From: Larus michahellis
Taxonomy: Eukaryota > Chordata > Aves > Charadriiformes > Laridae
NCBI RefSeq assembly: GCF_964199755.1
Contig: NC_133906.1
Coordinates: 13,551,378-13,615,377 of the forward strand
Direction: 5' to 3'
DNA: 64,000 nt
The position numbers were made by a program, and so were the translations under genes. This document shows, piece after piece, positions 11,786 through 25,000 of this stretch. The notes beneath the pieces were generated by a model. The model did no database searches. It was not told where the DNA came from and saw only the letters and a program-made list of their open reading frames with translations. How positions within the stretch are numbered: the first letter of the stretch is position 1; every line of letters starts with the position of its first letter.

Positions 11786-14700
11786 TTATTTTGCAGGTGG
11801 AAAAACTGAGCTGTGGGAAACAAGAACTTCCCAAGGAACCAGCCCTGGAGCCCCCAGTCCCAGTCCAGCGTCCCATGGACTGCACAGCATTCCAAGAAAT
11901 GCTTAAGTGACCTGGGAATCCCAGGCACTGCTGCAAAGGTGACTTGCTACCCCAAATTCTAGCTGCTGGGGAGGCTTCCTGCAAAACTTCAGTTATCTGA
12001 ATCATATTTGAAATGTGGTTCATGGGAACCAGTCGCCCAGGCTGCTACTTGCCTTGGCAATACCGGGAGATGCCGCCTCGGGGCTGGGTTTGGTCCTGGC
12101 CCTTGTGCCTTGGAAAGGTTCAGACCCAGACCCAAGATCTGTTCCTGGCTGCCAAAAGATCTCCTGGTGACACCTGGTGCACGGCTCAGGTCTCTGCATC
12201 TCTACAAGGCTGTTTTAACCTATATCCTTGACAGAATTGAAGGGGAAAATAGAGATCTTGGGAGCAATCGTTTAGATTGCTGGATGTAGAAAGTGTATTT
12301 TATGATGTATTCATAAAACCCTCAAAAAACTTGTAGTCCTGCTTTACTTGAGTCACGGTTCTAGACTTCTCCAAATATTCAAGGGTAAAGCACCCTATTC
12401 CCTCCGCTATCGCCGGTTCTCAGGACAGTGTCTTCCTACCATGGGAGAGACACAGGGCCATGAACACGCATCTCATCGTACGGAGATGCTTGTGCCCCCT
12501 CTGAAATAAAAGCCAGATCCCTTCTACGGCGTAGGAGGTTTGTCTCAAAGAAAGACATGCGTTTCTCACCACGCCCCAGGATTTCTGCACCGCTTCATTT
12601 GTTTTAAAGAAAACAAAACCGAAAATAAACCAGCCCACAACCAAGCTTTCACATATCGTCGTGGGGGGGAATGTCACCCCTGTGCCCGTCAGAGAGGGGG
12701 ATGCCTGCCCTCACCCCCAGCCTCCATGGTCCTTCCAGACAAGGGGGGGGTTTCTTGAAAGCCAACTGGGAACCAGCTCTCCAGGGGCCCTCCCACTGGA
12801 TAAAGGCTTCTTCTCCCCTTCTGCTGGCCTCATCTCCACCCCTCCCTGAAGGATTAAAACGAGCAATTTACGGCCAGCAGGGGTTTATTTGTAGACAGCC
12901 ACGTATTTAGGTCTGTAAACATCTTAAGCAAATTCCTGCTGCCCCATCATCTCACTTTCACACTTCCTCACCGTTTTACTGAATTTCTTTAAAAGGAAGA
13001 AATGACCCAAAGATAGTTTGTAGAGGTTGGTCCAAACTCAGAGGAGCTATTTCTTTCACAAGATGAGCAAAGATTTTTACAGATAAACCAGACCCACGTG
13101 TCCCACGTACAAGATGGGCCAAACGCTAATGACTGAGTAAGAAAAAGCAGGCAGAGTCCCAAAATTGTTAAACCTCCTGGTATATCAAACTCAGCCAGCC
13201 TTGCCAGCGGTACTTCTGCTTACCTAGAAGCACACAGCTGAACACAGCACGTGTTGGGGAACACCCAAAAAACCCCAGAGACTGAATCTAGGGGCTATGT
13301 TTGCGCGGCTCCTTGTCTCGGGCCAAATGAAGACTCCCGTACAGTTTTACACCAAACACTTAAGTAGCATCTCAGAGAAACTCCTTACAATTTTTCAACA
13401 ACCTACCATTTCTAAATAAATGTTGAATTACTGGTTCACTGCCTTGCTGACATTTGGAAAGTGCTCCAGGAGAACAGGACCCACACGAAGACCTTTCGGC
13501 AGATCATTCTCCGCAGGGAGGAGGGGAAGCCAGTGCCCCCGCTGTGGCTCCAGCACCCACCTCCCCGTCACCTCGTTCACGGGCAGCAGCCACAGGCAGC
13601 GCTCAAGTCAGGAAGACCAAGCTTGGAACAAGTATTTAAAAAAAAAATATGAAAAAAAGTCATTATATATAACACAAAATTAATCAAGGTAAAGCCTACA
13701 AGTTCATAAAATACAAAGCAGCTCTGTTACAAAAAAAAACAACCCCTTAAAACACAAAGATATAAAAAAAAATTAGAATACTTCATTTTAAAGGTAATTC
13801 AGATATGATTTTATTCTGAATTTTACAAATAACAAGCATTTTTCTATAAAAAAACTAGGGTAAGAATCAATTCAGTTAGAGTTAGGAATATTTACATTCT
13901 TAGAAGAAACTTCTATATCTTTCGATATACAAGGCTGTGGCTGTTACAAATGCCTTTGGGGGTACCTTAAACTAGTAAGTAAGGCATTACGGTGCATGAG
14001 CCGATTTGATGCTTTGAGAAAACCGTTCACAACTGCCAAGACTGAGGTTCTATTCTACAAATACTGAAACACAAATTTCTCCGCAGAGACAGTCCCATCA
14101 GGTTCCTCACATCCACGTGCCCCTGGAGAGCGTTAAAAGAAGAGCCCTCTGGGTGAGGCTGTAAAACGGAGCCGGCTGTAAAGCAGAGATGGGTAGAACC
14201 CACGTTAATCTCCAATTCCATCAGATCAGCAATACAGTTTTAGCATCCTTCTACCTCAAAATGAAAATCCTCTGAACAAACCAGTATTTTTACAATGTAG
14301 TTGGGTGCACAGTGACAATGTTCAGTAACCTCTCACCGGCAGCACACCACAGGCAGTTTTCTGTAGAACTATGAAGGGGTTGTGCAATTAAAAGAATATA
14401 ATTAAGCATTCAAAACCCAATCCTTGCTTGATTTACTGCAGTCCAATTCCCTGGGCAATGCACCACCTCCCCACGCGTCCTTCTTCCAAACGGTAACTTG
14501 GAAACGGGGGAGGAGGGGTTCACACCTCCTAACAAAAATAGCATCAGAAATCATCCAAAGTTTCCCGTTTCTGAAAGATGAAATACTAAACGGTGCTCAC
14601 ATGAGCGTTACATTCACCGCCAGGGGAGTCAAACAGAGAATCTAACGGATACAGACTGTGGAGCGTGAATATCACAAGAAATTATGTTGCCTTTTGAGTC

Positions 14701-14788
14701 AACGGCATTTCCACTGGCAAGCAAAGAAACTGAAGTCACAGGATTAGGCAACATGGCCAAGGTGACGAAAGGAGCCGGTCTCAGAGCT

Positions 14789-14903
14789 GGAAGGCAGACA
14801 TGGTGCTGAGGGACGTGGTTTGGTGGTGGACTTGGCAGTGCAATGTTAACAGTTGGATTTGATCGTAAAGGTCTTTTCCAACCTAAGGGATTCTGCGATT
14901 CCA
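14789..14903 (+). mobile_element. CR1 LINE 3' end
   Basis: Short plus-oriented tail: GACATGGTGCTGAGGGACGT followed by AAAGGTCTTTTCCAACCTAA and a degraded ATTCTGCGATTCCATG terminus. Confidence 0.8.
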
Positions 14904-15274
14904 TGTTGGCATGTCACCCTGTGTTATGCTGCTGTGCAGCAGGACCGGCACTGACTCTCTGATCTTCCGCTGCAAACAGACCACTATGTAACTTACATTT
15001 TTGAGACATGTTTCACCCACCCCCGCAGAGCTGTTGTGCGAGTGTTGTGAAATGAGTCACGGTCCACGTGGGAGATTCTTCTCTTGGCCTCATGGCGAGC
15101 GAGGGATGCACGGGAGAGCCTTGAGTCCCACCTCACATACAGATTATCCCTTCTTTAAAGAGTTGATAGTTTTTAGTACCAGTATTTTAATGCACCTAAA
15201 TACCAGTCTTGCCTAGCGTGCTGGCTTGTGGTGAAGGACCTGCTCTGCTGCGCTCTGGGAAAGCCAGGGCTTTT

Positions 15275-15988
15275 CATAGAATCACAGAATTGTCTTGGTT
15301 GGAAGGGACCTTTCAGATCATCAAGTCCAACCATCAACCTAACTCTGACAAAACCCACCACTAACCCATGTCCCTCAGCACCACGTCTCCCCGGCTTTTA
15401 AATACCTCCAGGGATGGTGCCTCAACCCCTTCCCTGGGCAGCCTGTTCCAATGCTTGATAACCCTTTCAGGGAAGGAATTTTTCCTAATATCCATCCTAA
15501 ACCTCCCCTGGTGCACCTTGAGGCCGTTTCCTCTTGTCCCATCGCCTGTTCCTTGGGAGAAGAGACCAACCCCCCTGGCTACACCCTCCTTTCAGGGAGT
15601 TGTAGAGAGCGAGAAGGTCTCCCCTCGGCCTCCTTTTCTCCAGGCTGAACACCCCCAGCTCCCTCAGTCGCTCCTCGCAAGACTTGTGCTCCAGACCCCT
15701 CGCCAGCTCCGTTGCCCTTCTCTGGACATGCTCCAGCACCTCAATGCCTTTCCTGTTGTGAGGGGCCCAAACCTGGACACAGCACTCGAGGTGGGGCCTC
15801 CCCAGAGCCCAGTACAGGGGGACGGTCACTGCCCTGGTCCTGCTGGCCACACTTTTGCTGACACAGGCCGGGATGCTGGTGGGCACCTTGGCACACTGCT
15901 GGCTTGTATTCAGCCGTCTGTCGACCAACATCCCCAGCTCCTTTTCCGCCGGGCAGCTTTCCAGCCACTCTTCCCCAAGCATGTCTAT
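15275..15988 (-). mobile_element. CR1 LINE, 3' part with end of ORF2
   Basis: Inverse CR1 of about 0.7 kb. Starts ATAGAATCACAGAATTGTCT. The minus strand reads CR1 ORF2 C-terminus ([40 protein letters not shown]). It is among the better preserved copies; that frame is open for about 160 codons. Confidence 0.92.
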
Positions 15989-17643
15989 TAATTAATTAAA
16001 CAAACATGTCTATTAATGAAACCATATGTCATTTAGGAGCTGGTCACATCTGAAAATGTGACGCTCGGCAGGCACCTCCCAAAGCCGGTGCTTGGTTCTG
16101 CAGGTCTATCTGCAGCCACGCTTCGTGCTGCGAACCCGACCTCTAAGACGGGCCAACAACTGGATCAGGTCCTTTTATCTACAGCGTATCTGCACAGATC
16201 ACATCACCTACCCATATTAAAATATTCCCCCAATTTCTTTTGGAAATACCTGTTAGCTGGATTCTGCCTACCCACTAGAACAAGCTCCTTGTTTTAGAGA
16301 CAAACTTGCAAATACAAAATAACTCAGGATGCTATATTAAATATATTCTACATTTCTGACTCATTACTTTTTGTTTTTTAAAAAAAGATGAGCAAGGACA
16401 AAAAAAAAAATGTATTTTTTTGACACAAAAGATTGCCATTATGTTTTGCAGTATGTCATAACCAGGAAGTTCCCCAATTTGTCTGGATTAACAAAAAAAA
16501 AAAACAAAAAACCAAAAAAACCCACAAAACCCTTTAGTAAATATCAGACTATTTAAACATTCAAGAACAAAAGTCTCACTGTCAAGGCACATACCCGGAT
16601 AAAACAGTGGATAAGAAGTTACAGCTAAATCAGACGTTAATAGGACTCTGCACTTCAGGACAGGAATTTCCATACTAGATCATGTATCAGGCAAGCACGT
16701 ATCTTACATTTCAGGATATTTTCTGAAACAGTTTACAGGAAGAGACTTATGGGACACAGTTGTTTACATTGGCAAACGCATTACAAGGAAGCTGCAGTTA
16801 AATGTGTTTTGTCTCAGATTCCTGCGGTTATCAGATAATTCTTCTGCAACACACAGAATAAAAGCTGCTTCTAAGTGTTCCAGTTCCTAGAAATAAGGTT
16901 TACACAGAAAAATGTCTGCAACAAGTCTCAGAACATATTCTAAATGAATATTTCAAAAAAAGTGATAAGCCTGACAAATTCTATCATGTCTTTTGGGCAG
17001 GGGAGACTGGCTGTTACATGCACTCTCCTGACACATATTTGCTCATGTCAAGGCTGTTATAAGATGTGCAGCGAGGCTTGCAAAATCCAGATTCTCATTT
17101 TTTGCACTGGCTTCAAATCACATGCTGCATTTTAAACCTGCCTGCCAACGCCCCGTCAACCCATCAAACAGGAGTGACACCGAACCTGCCCAAACGTTGG
17201 GATTTTTCTTCTTAGAAGAGCTGATGGTATGAGAAAACTATGTTTCTGGGTATCATTCTCTGAGCCGGTAACACTGGCTAACTTCCTGCTGCATCCAGAA
17301 ATTAAAATACTAAACGAGTAGGTAAGACAATGCAGGGAAAGCAGAGCAAACCGTAAAGCTCAAGACGCTGGTAGGAAGAGTTTAAAAAAAAACCCAAAAC
17401 ACCACAAAACCCAAACAAAACATTATAGTCTATGCAGGTTTTTTTAATTTCTAGTTTTTAAGAGGAGCTGCGCACACACCAGCACATCAGTCCCTCTACT
17501 GCAGCCGGTTCCCATGGCCAGAATCCGGGATATCGCTTAACAAAAGACTAGAATCAGCCGATGCTACCTATTTAAATACTGTCGGAAAAAGCCGCAGCAG
17601 AGAGTAAGGCCCCTAAGCTTTGGCTACAAAGGTTTAGGTTCTG

Positions 17644-17649
17644 TTTATT
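17644..17649 (-). other. SLC22A5: Candidate poly(A) signal of SLC22A5
   Basis: AATAAA on the minus strand, the first one I find downstream of the SLC22A5 stop. It would give a 3' UTR of about 1.3 kb, similar in scale to the mammalian gene. More distal sites exist (for example near 13830), so alternative ends are possible. Confidence 0.35.
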
Positions 17650-18956
17650 AGGTCTCTACAAGATAGAACAAAACACAAACAGGTGCCACAAGACAGAAAT
17701 CTTTCGCCACTCACATCTGTCAAAGTATAAGCAGAATAGCACAAACGAGACTTGCTGTAGGCATATACTGTATATATTTAAAGAAACACAGGTAATGCCA
17801 AGGGTGCTTCCACAGCCCAAAGAACAATTTCTTGGCAGATTGTCAACAAGATTATTATTATTATTTTTTTTAAGCAATTTGAAAACAATTCAGTGATATA
17901 TGAGTTAAGTGAAATAACAGACCTCACAGAGATCGTACAGTTGGCACTTGAGAATGGAGCGCCAGAGGTCAGAAATGTATTCTGAATTCTGTTCTCAGGA
18001 CATTCCACCATGAGGTCAATGCACTGGCATAGATTAACACAAAAATTTATCTCTAAATACATTAATTGTGTGCGTGTATATGTGCACGTGTGTGAAAAGC
18101 GCAGAACAAAGACCGGAGAATTGTTTCCATCATTCAAATGGCACAGAAGACATTAAAATGATTCAGACGTAAAACTTCCACCACACATCGAAAGAGAAGA
18201 ACCCCAAATTAACACCGCTCCCTCCACACACAGATGAAACCTTTTGCATCATTTAAAATAAATACAGTGCAGGGTCAGATGTAAACAGCTTCACCACATG
18301 GGTACAGTTGAAAACCAGCATTGGAATCAAGTGAATTTTACGAGCAAAACTTCAGTGCTACAAATCCTTTGTGCAAGACAGCCCTACGTTGAGTTAAAAC
18401 ACAGCAAGTCAGAATTAATTCTCAAAATCTTCCTTTGCATCCTGCTGAATTTGGTAACAAATTCAACATGTGCAAAGTCATTTGAGTAAGATCACAGGGA
18501 GGCACGTTCTCATAACCTTTGCTCTAATAAATAAGTTTCCTGCCCAGAGACAGAAGTCAAGGAATCAAAACCAATTAGCAGCTTTTTCTGGCAATTTTTG
18601 CTTGTTGATGTCCATTAGCTCTGGAGAAGGTTCACTGAGAAATCCAGGCTCCCTGCCAGCCCTTGAACTCATTTTCAAGTATCTTTCAGCTGAACTATAC
18701 ACTTAAAATTACAAAGGATTGATCAGATACTGTTCCATGTTACTGCATTAAAACAACTGGAGCTGAAAAATCTCATTAAAGGCTATACAGTATTTATCTT
18801 CATATAAAAAGAGAATGTACAGAACACAGTGTTTAAATTAATAAATAAGGTTAAAATTACAGGAAACAAAGTGTTGCCACTAGCCCTTTCTAGAACAAAT
18901 TTTAGAAGAAAAGTCCATTTAACTTTCAGTCCGCCAGGAAGTACACAGGAGTTCCA

Positions 18957-19044
18957 TCAAAAAGCTGTGCTTTTAAAAATCTCCGGATTTTCTTCTTCCT
19001 CCTTGGAATCCCTTGTGCTACTAGACGCAGGCCTGTATTCTAAT
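18957..19044 (-). CDS. SLC22A5: SLC22A5 coding exon 10 (C-terminus)
   Basis: 88 bp, too short to be obvious as an open frame. The acceptor is GACCCAG|A. It encodes an acidic, serine-rich tail ([15 protein letters not shown]) ending KSTAF and TGA. The last residues match human OCTN2 (KSTAF), which fixes the exon; the middle of the tail is divergent. STAF fits a class I PDZ ligand. Confidence 0.93.
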
Positions 19045-22000
19045 CTGGGTCAAAAAAAAGAAAAAAAGAAAAGAAAGAAAAAAGAAAATAACTTAAAAAA
19101 TAGATGAGAGAACAGAGGAAAAAGAAAACATCTTGGGTTGTCTGAGCCCTACTTGACATTACAGCTTCCTAATTTGAATATCCCGATGACTTCCGTGGAC
19201 ACGTCCCTTTCTTACACCAGGTGTGTGGTTACGTGCCATCTTCAATCAGAGCCACGGCAAAGGGTCAAACGCTCTCAATGCCCTTTTACGCCAGTTGAAC
19301 TAAATTGCAAGAGTTCAGCCCTTCACCTGGCCTTATATGACTTTCAGAACCTAGAAAGATAGATTATAACCTACAGAGTGTCCCTATGCATTTACAAAGC
19401 AAGACGCTTTTACAAATGCATTCCTCGTATCTACTTCTATTCAGTCCTCAGAGTCAAATGATAAATTCGGAGCCGAGAGATGTACAGACATACACACTTG
19501 GGAAGAGGGACCAGGATTCCATCCAAGCTCTTATATCTTCAGCAGAGCACTAACCACCCTACCGAAACCAGCCCCTCCGTCTGACAATACCTAACTCAGT
19601 CCACTCCTCAGAACAGCGAACAAGCGTGTTAACATCAGAAGGCGACACTTACCCTTTCACCAACAGCATTTGCTCGATTGTGTCCGGAAGAGGCCTGCCG
19701 TAGCTTTCTGGCAGAAATAAAGTCAGAATTCCTGACAGCACAGTCAGGCTCCCCATCAGGATGTAAGGCAGGAATCGATCGTAGGCACCTAGTAGATTAA
19801 AAAAAAAAAAAAAAAAAAAAAGTGCTCGCATCAGCTCTAGGTTTCTGATAATGTTTGCACCTAGGTACAGGGCTTTATCCAAGCAAGATTTATGCTTTCA
19901 GTGAAAAACCAACCAAGCAAGCCCCCTCACCGTCTAGCACTCAAAGCATGTTGCTATAAATGTGGTTTTAGGAACTCAAGAGACTGGGAAACAGTGGCTA
20001 TAAGAGCTGTCCCTTTTGAGTCAGTAAGATGGTGAGTCTTCAGAGCACCTCTTCAACAGGACACAACCCCCCATTTCTCTGCGGTATGGCCATTCCTCAG
20101 AGATGCTGAGACCCCGCCGCTACCCGCGCTTTCACAAGACACCTGCACCTGGAAGCAGAGAACAGCAGAAATGCCCAACGACCCCCAGAGGCAGGGCACC
20201 GATCTGGGTAAAAGCCATGGCTTTCCAACCACCTGCATCTCCCCCGCACATGCACAGACTCGTTAACTTACCGAGGTAAACGAAGTAAGGCGAGAGGATG
20301 CTGCCCAGTCTAGAGGCCATGGAACTGGCTCCAACTCCCATGTTTCTCACCACCGTTGGGTAGAGCTCAGCAGTATAAACATAAACCATTGAAAAGGCTG
20401 ACGTGATCCCAAATTTCCCTAACATCACCAGCAGAATAGATAGTGCACGAATATCTGAAATCAAAACACAGTCAGGACTTCAATAAAGTTCTGATAATTC
20501 ATGGTAGCTCTTAATTCCGTTGTGTTTGTATAACTCCTGCCTAATTAATTCCACTATCTGGTGTCCTTTTCCCCTGTACATGTCCTACAAGCATGGGCAA
20601 CATTTTTTATTTTCTTTTAAAATTACTAGGATTCAACATTTTCTTTTCCTCTTGAGGATGGGCTTCCTGCCAAGGAAAAAATGAGGAGAAGAAAGGAAGA
20701 ACTGGAGAGATACTCTCAGATTTCAGGGGCCAGGTCTCTGCTATTGCAAAGAATGCCATATATCCCTTTTTAATAAAGCGAACGAAGTTAAACATTTGAA
20801 ACAAGTTATTTTTGGTTTCCTGCCCTGGTTTCTCATTAACATTCCTAGCTACAAGTCAATAATTTAATTATAGGAAGGTGGGTTGACTTTAGCTGGGAGA
20901 GTTAGATTTGAAAATCAAAACAGATCATATCAGTGCCAACTGACTCAAAGGACATGAGGGGAAAAAAAAAAAAAGAGGATGTAACACATATATTACCTAT
21001 ATAAAATATGCAAGGCAGTACTTGCACATTCTCTTCTATTCTTTGATTTGTAAACAAGTGCTAAGCAACAACACCTCCCCCATCATATTCATTATCAGTA
21101 ACAAGTCCATAACCCTATTAATCTGACTTAAAGATAGATATAGTATGATACCCAATAAATGTTATTTTGTCCTCTCTAATTGTGAAATATTATTTTAACT
21201 ATCAACACTAATTCAGCACAAGCAGCTTTGCTTATCAAAAATGCCTCTAGAATGACTCCCTTGAATAGAACTGTTTAAACAAGCCATAAAGAGAGAGTTG
21301 TCCACTGCTGTTTGGGAAGCGAGTTCTGCGGCATCTTGGTAACCTCCGCTCACCAAGTTCTGGTTGGTCTCATCCTCGTTTTACACTTGGACGTTACCAG
21401 GGTCCAAGGGACGTACATTAAAGCAGAACTGGACTACAGAGCTGACCCCAACAGACCACAAAGCCAATGACCCACCTTTAAAAATATATCTGAATTGATG
21501 TGTTGTGTGAGCTCCCTGTGCAGCAGCACTGAGAACCATGGAAGAGGGGCAAAGATAGGGAACAAATATCTGTATTTAGTCCCCTCAGGACACTTTTCCT
21601 CCACATCTGCCCAGTGCATGGTACTGCACTTCACCTATCATACATATTTGAGATCAACTAACGATTCCATACGTGAAGGCACCAGCTGAATGAAGAGAAG
21701 AACACAGCCTCCCAAGAATAACGCAGCAGCCATTGAATACCGTCGGGGCAGGTTTCGAAGCAGCAGCCAGGAAATAATGTAGGCTGGAACTTCAATCACT
21801 GCCGAGAGGAAGCAGTTCACAAAGACATCTCCGTGCAAGTTAGGTGTGTCCAGAGAAAGTCCAAAATAACCAACAGAGATTATCATCCTGAAAGAAGCAG
21901 AATAACATGATCAGATGAATTCCTCTTCTTCCTGAGGTTGCCACGAACCTCTTTTAGATCTCTGAAGCAGAGAAATCACTATGTAAGGTAAATTTATCAT

Positions 22001-25000
22001 GTCAATTTGTTCACCTCAGAAGCATATTTTAAAAAAATAATTAAAATTCCCTATTCAGCATTAACACAATTAGATAACTCCAGAGCCGAGGCACAGGCCT
22101 ACAAGCCCATGGTCATAGGTGGTGGATGGTCCTGCAGCTGTAGAGGTCACACTTCTTTCCTGATGCCATCCCGTGACTTTACAACTGCCCATCCCGCTCT
22201 CATTCAGACCTTGCAAGGAAGCTCTGGGTATTTGTCACTTTTAGACATCGCATTTGTCTCTACAAGTCACGCTGCTGCAGAGGGGCCGACTACTTCTAGT
22301 ACCTCTGCATCTCAGGTCACCCCTGGGAGGTAAGCGATGATCATTCCCAAGGCAGTGACACAGCACTTCCTATTACTAGTAGTTATAGCCTTAGCCTGAA
22401 AGTTCAGACTACTGAATCTTACCCCTGCCGAGGCGTTTTCATTATGTTTACAAGGGAGCTCTGGGTGGAGAACATTGTTTCTGGGTCATTACCCTCCATG
22501 CTCTGTGTTTAAAGTCAGAGAGGAGGAGTATGGCATCCCAGCAGACCCAAACAATGCAGGATTTTCTCTGTCATGCCCCAGGCTGGCTGGGCAGCATTCA
22601 AGTCACATTTGTGTGGCTCAGTGCCTGGGTCGGTCAGTGCGGCAGGACAGGCCTTGGAAGCCAGGAACGCTGACATCTTAATTGTGCCGCTGCCAGATGA
22701 GAGCTGGCTTCCATGGGATCAAGGGAAACACACAACTGGCCCTGGACACAAATCCCGTCGTGTCTTGGGAGGAGTTGGGAAGAGAAGGTTATGCTTCACC
22801 AACGAGTAACACACGGTAAACAAGGGAACAGCGGGCACGGGATCAGGACGTTCAGTCTAGAGAAAAGGAGGCCGAGGGGAGACCTCGCTCTCTACAACTC
22901 CCTGAAAGGAGGGGGTAGCCGGGGGGCGTCGGTCTCTTCTCCCAAGGAATGGGTGACGGGACAAGAGGAAAAAGCCTCAAGTTGCACCAGGGGAAGTTTA
23001 GGATGGCTATTAAGGAAAAATTCCTTCACTGAAAGGGTTATTAAGCATTGGAACAGGCTGCCCAGGGATGCGGTTGAGGCAGCATCCCTGGAGGTATTTA
23101 AAAGCTGGGCAGACGTGGTGCTTAGAGATATGTTTTAGTGGTGGTTTTTGTCAGAGTTAGGTTGATGGTTGGACTCGATGATCTGAAAGGTCCCTTCCAA
23201 CCCAGACGATTCTCTGATTCTATGACGCGTGAGGTGTGACAGAGAGGCACAGAGCACTCAACACTTCATCTCCTTCAGCATCTATGTTGATAACGAAACC
23301 TCGAGCAAAATCACTGCATAGCACGAAGCAGATCACTGACCAAAGATTAGCTCTTCCTCCTCCTCCTTACTTCACACGGGAAGAGCCTTCACGGTCAAAT
23401 TGCTTAAAATAAGTTGCCTGGCGTACCTGGGAAGGTATGAAGTCATACACTAGAGGGTAACCCCCCCGCTGCGGTGTCTGCCCTGCCAGCTAACGCTATT
23501 CTTCTCAGCGGTAGTTCTGCAGCATTTTCCATGATGCCGTGCAACATGCCCAGCCCTGTGCTCCCAGGAGTTATTGTTATATACAATGAACTGTGCTTGA
23601 TGGAACTCACTTTCAATAGCAGTTTGCCTTAGCTGATCACCTTGGCAAACTTTGACACAGTTATATATTTTCTAGGAAAACTTTAGGGGTATTTACACAT
23701 CTGAAGTGTAAATAGAGTGAAGAGATGCCAAACTTCCTCCTCCCTGATGCAAACCCAGCAAAGGGATTAGTTTAAAGGCCTGTTACTTACTCAAAATTAA
23801 CAAAACACTCAGCAATATGTAAAGGTGATATAACCCTATCTGCAACCATCTTTTTCTACAGAGCTTCTTTCATGAGGTCTTTCAATTCATAATGTGGAAT
23901 ATACCACGGGTATCCTATGGGTTGGAAAACATTTCTGTGAGTCAGCACAGGATGCTTTATATTTTGGGAAGTTAATTAAAAGGAGGTTAGGCAACTGACA
24001 TACAAGGCAAAAATAGTGGAAAAATTGCCCAAATCAACTGAATACTCTTCTGCAAGAGGAGATAAGATTGTGTAAGTCAGCTGCACGTGTTTGACTTGTC
24101 CTCCCTATCATAAAAATTCATTTATCATGTGGTAAGAAGCCCTCCAGCACATGGAATGAATTACATACTGCCACGTAACTCTGTTTCTCTGAGATGTTTG
24201 TCCTACCAGAAATGCTGTTCAAGCAGGTTCTGCATTTGATTTCTACAACCACATATGCAAAATTGGCTGTGCCTAAGAACTCGCTACTGATCTAAGCCAT
24301 GCAGATCAGAAGTAGGGCAGTCTCAATGCTCTACCTCACTTCCAATTAAAGGTGAGAGTCAGCAACTGGAGTTGGAGGTAAGACAACAGTACATGGAAAC
24401 TGTATGGACATCTCTGAAAGAACCAGCATTACTTTTGGTTTTTGAGCTGTCTTCTGCTCAAGTTCCTTTCTCAGTGCGTTTGTAGCACTGCGCTTGGTAA
24501 TGGGGAAAGGAACCTGGCTTAAATATTAGCCGAGTCATCCTTTGGCCCAAAAAGCCACATCAGCTTGTACGCACTGGCAGGTCAGTGGACTGAACTACAA
24601 AGCTTTGCCTCACCAAAGCATAGGAACATTATTCAATGAGGCAGTAAATAGACTTAGTTAGCTCCAAAGCACTTGTCGTGGTTTAGCCTCAGATGGCAAC
24701 AAAGAACCACGTGCCGCTCGCACGTGCCTTCCTAACACAGGAAGGATCGTAAGAAAAGGCAAGACTCTTGGGTTGGGACACAGGCAGTTTAACAGAACAG
24801 CAAAGGGAACAGGCAAACAACAACAACACGGATAGGGGAATATACAAACGCGATTACGGAACCGCCGCTCCCCGCCGCTCGCCGACCGGCCGGACCCGGG
24901 ACGCCCCAGCCCGCTTTTAAGCAGCAACTTCCTGCCCCCTCCCCCGGCAGCTCAGGGTGGGCGTGGCTCACATGGCATGGAATACCAGGAAAAGTTAACC

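Larger units (their letters stand above)
10661..18956. other. Intergenic and SLC22A5 3' UTR
   Basis: AT-rich sequence with CR1 copies at 11385, 14789 and 15275. The part from 18956 down to at least 17644 is expected to be SLC22A5 3' UTR. A short GT-rich stretch (18068-18094) is present. No other gene recognised. Confidence 0.6.

Noticed and set aside
15497-15982. 161-codon minus-strand frame
   Set aside because: It is the C-terminal part of CR1 ORF2 in a truncated LINE copy, not a host gene.
1-18956. IRF1, expected next to SLC22A5 by mammalian gene order
   Set aside because: No exon with the IRF DNA-binding tryptophan pattern was found on either strand, so it must lie left of the window or elsewhere.
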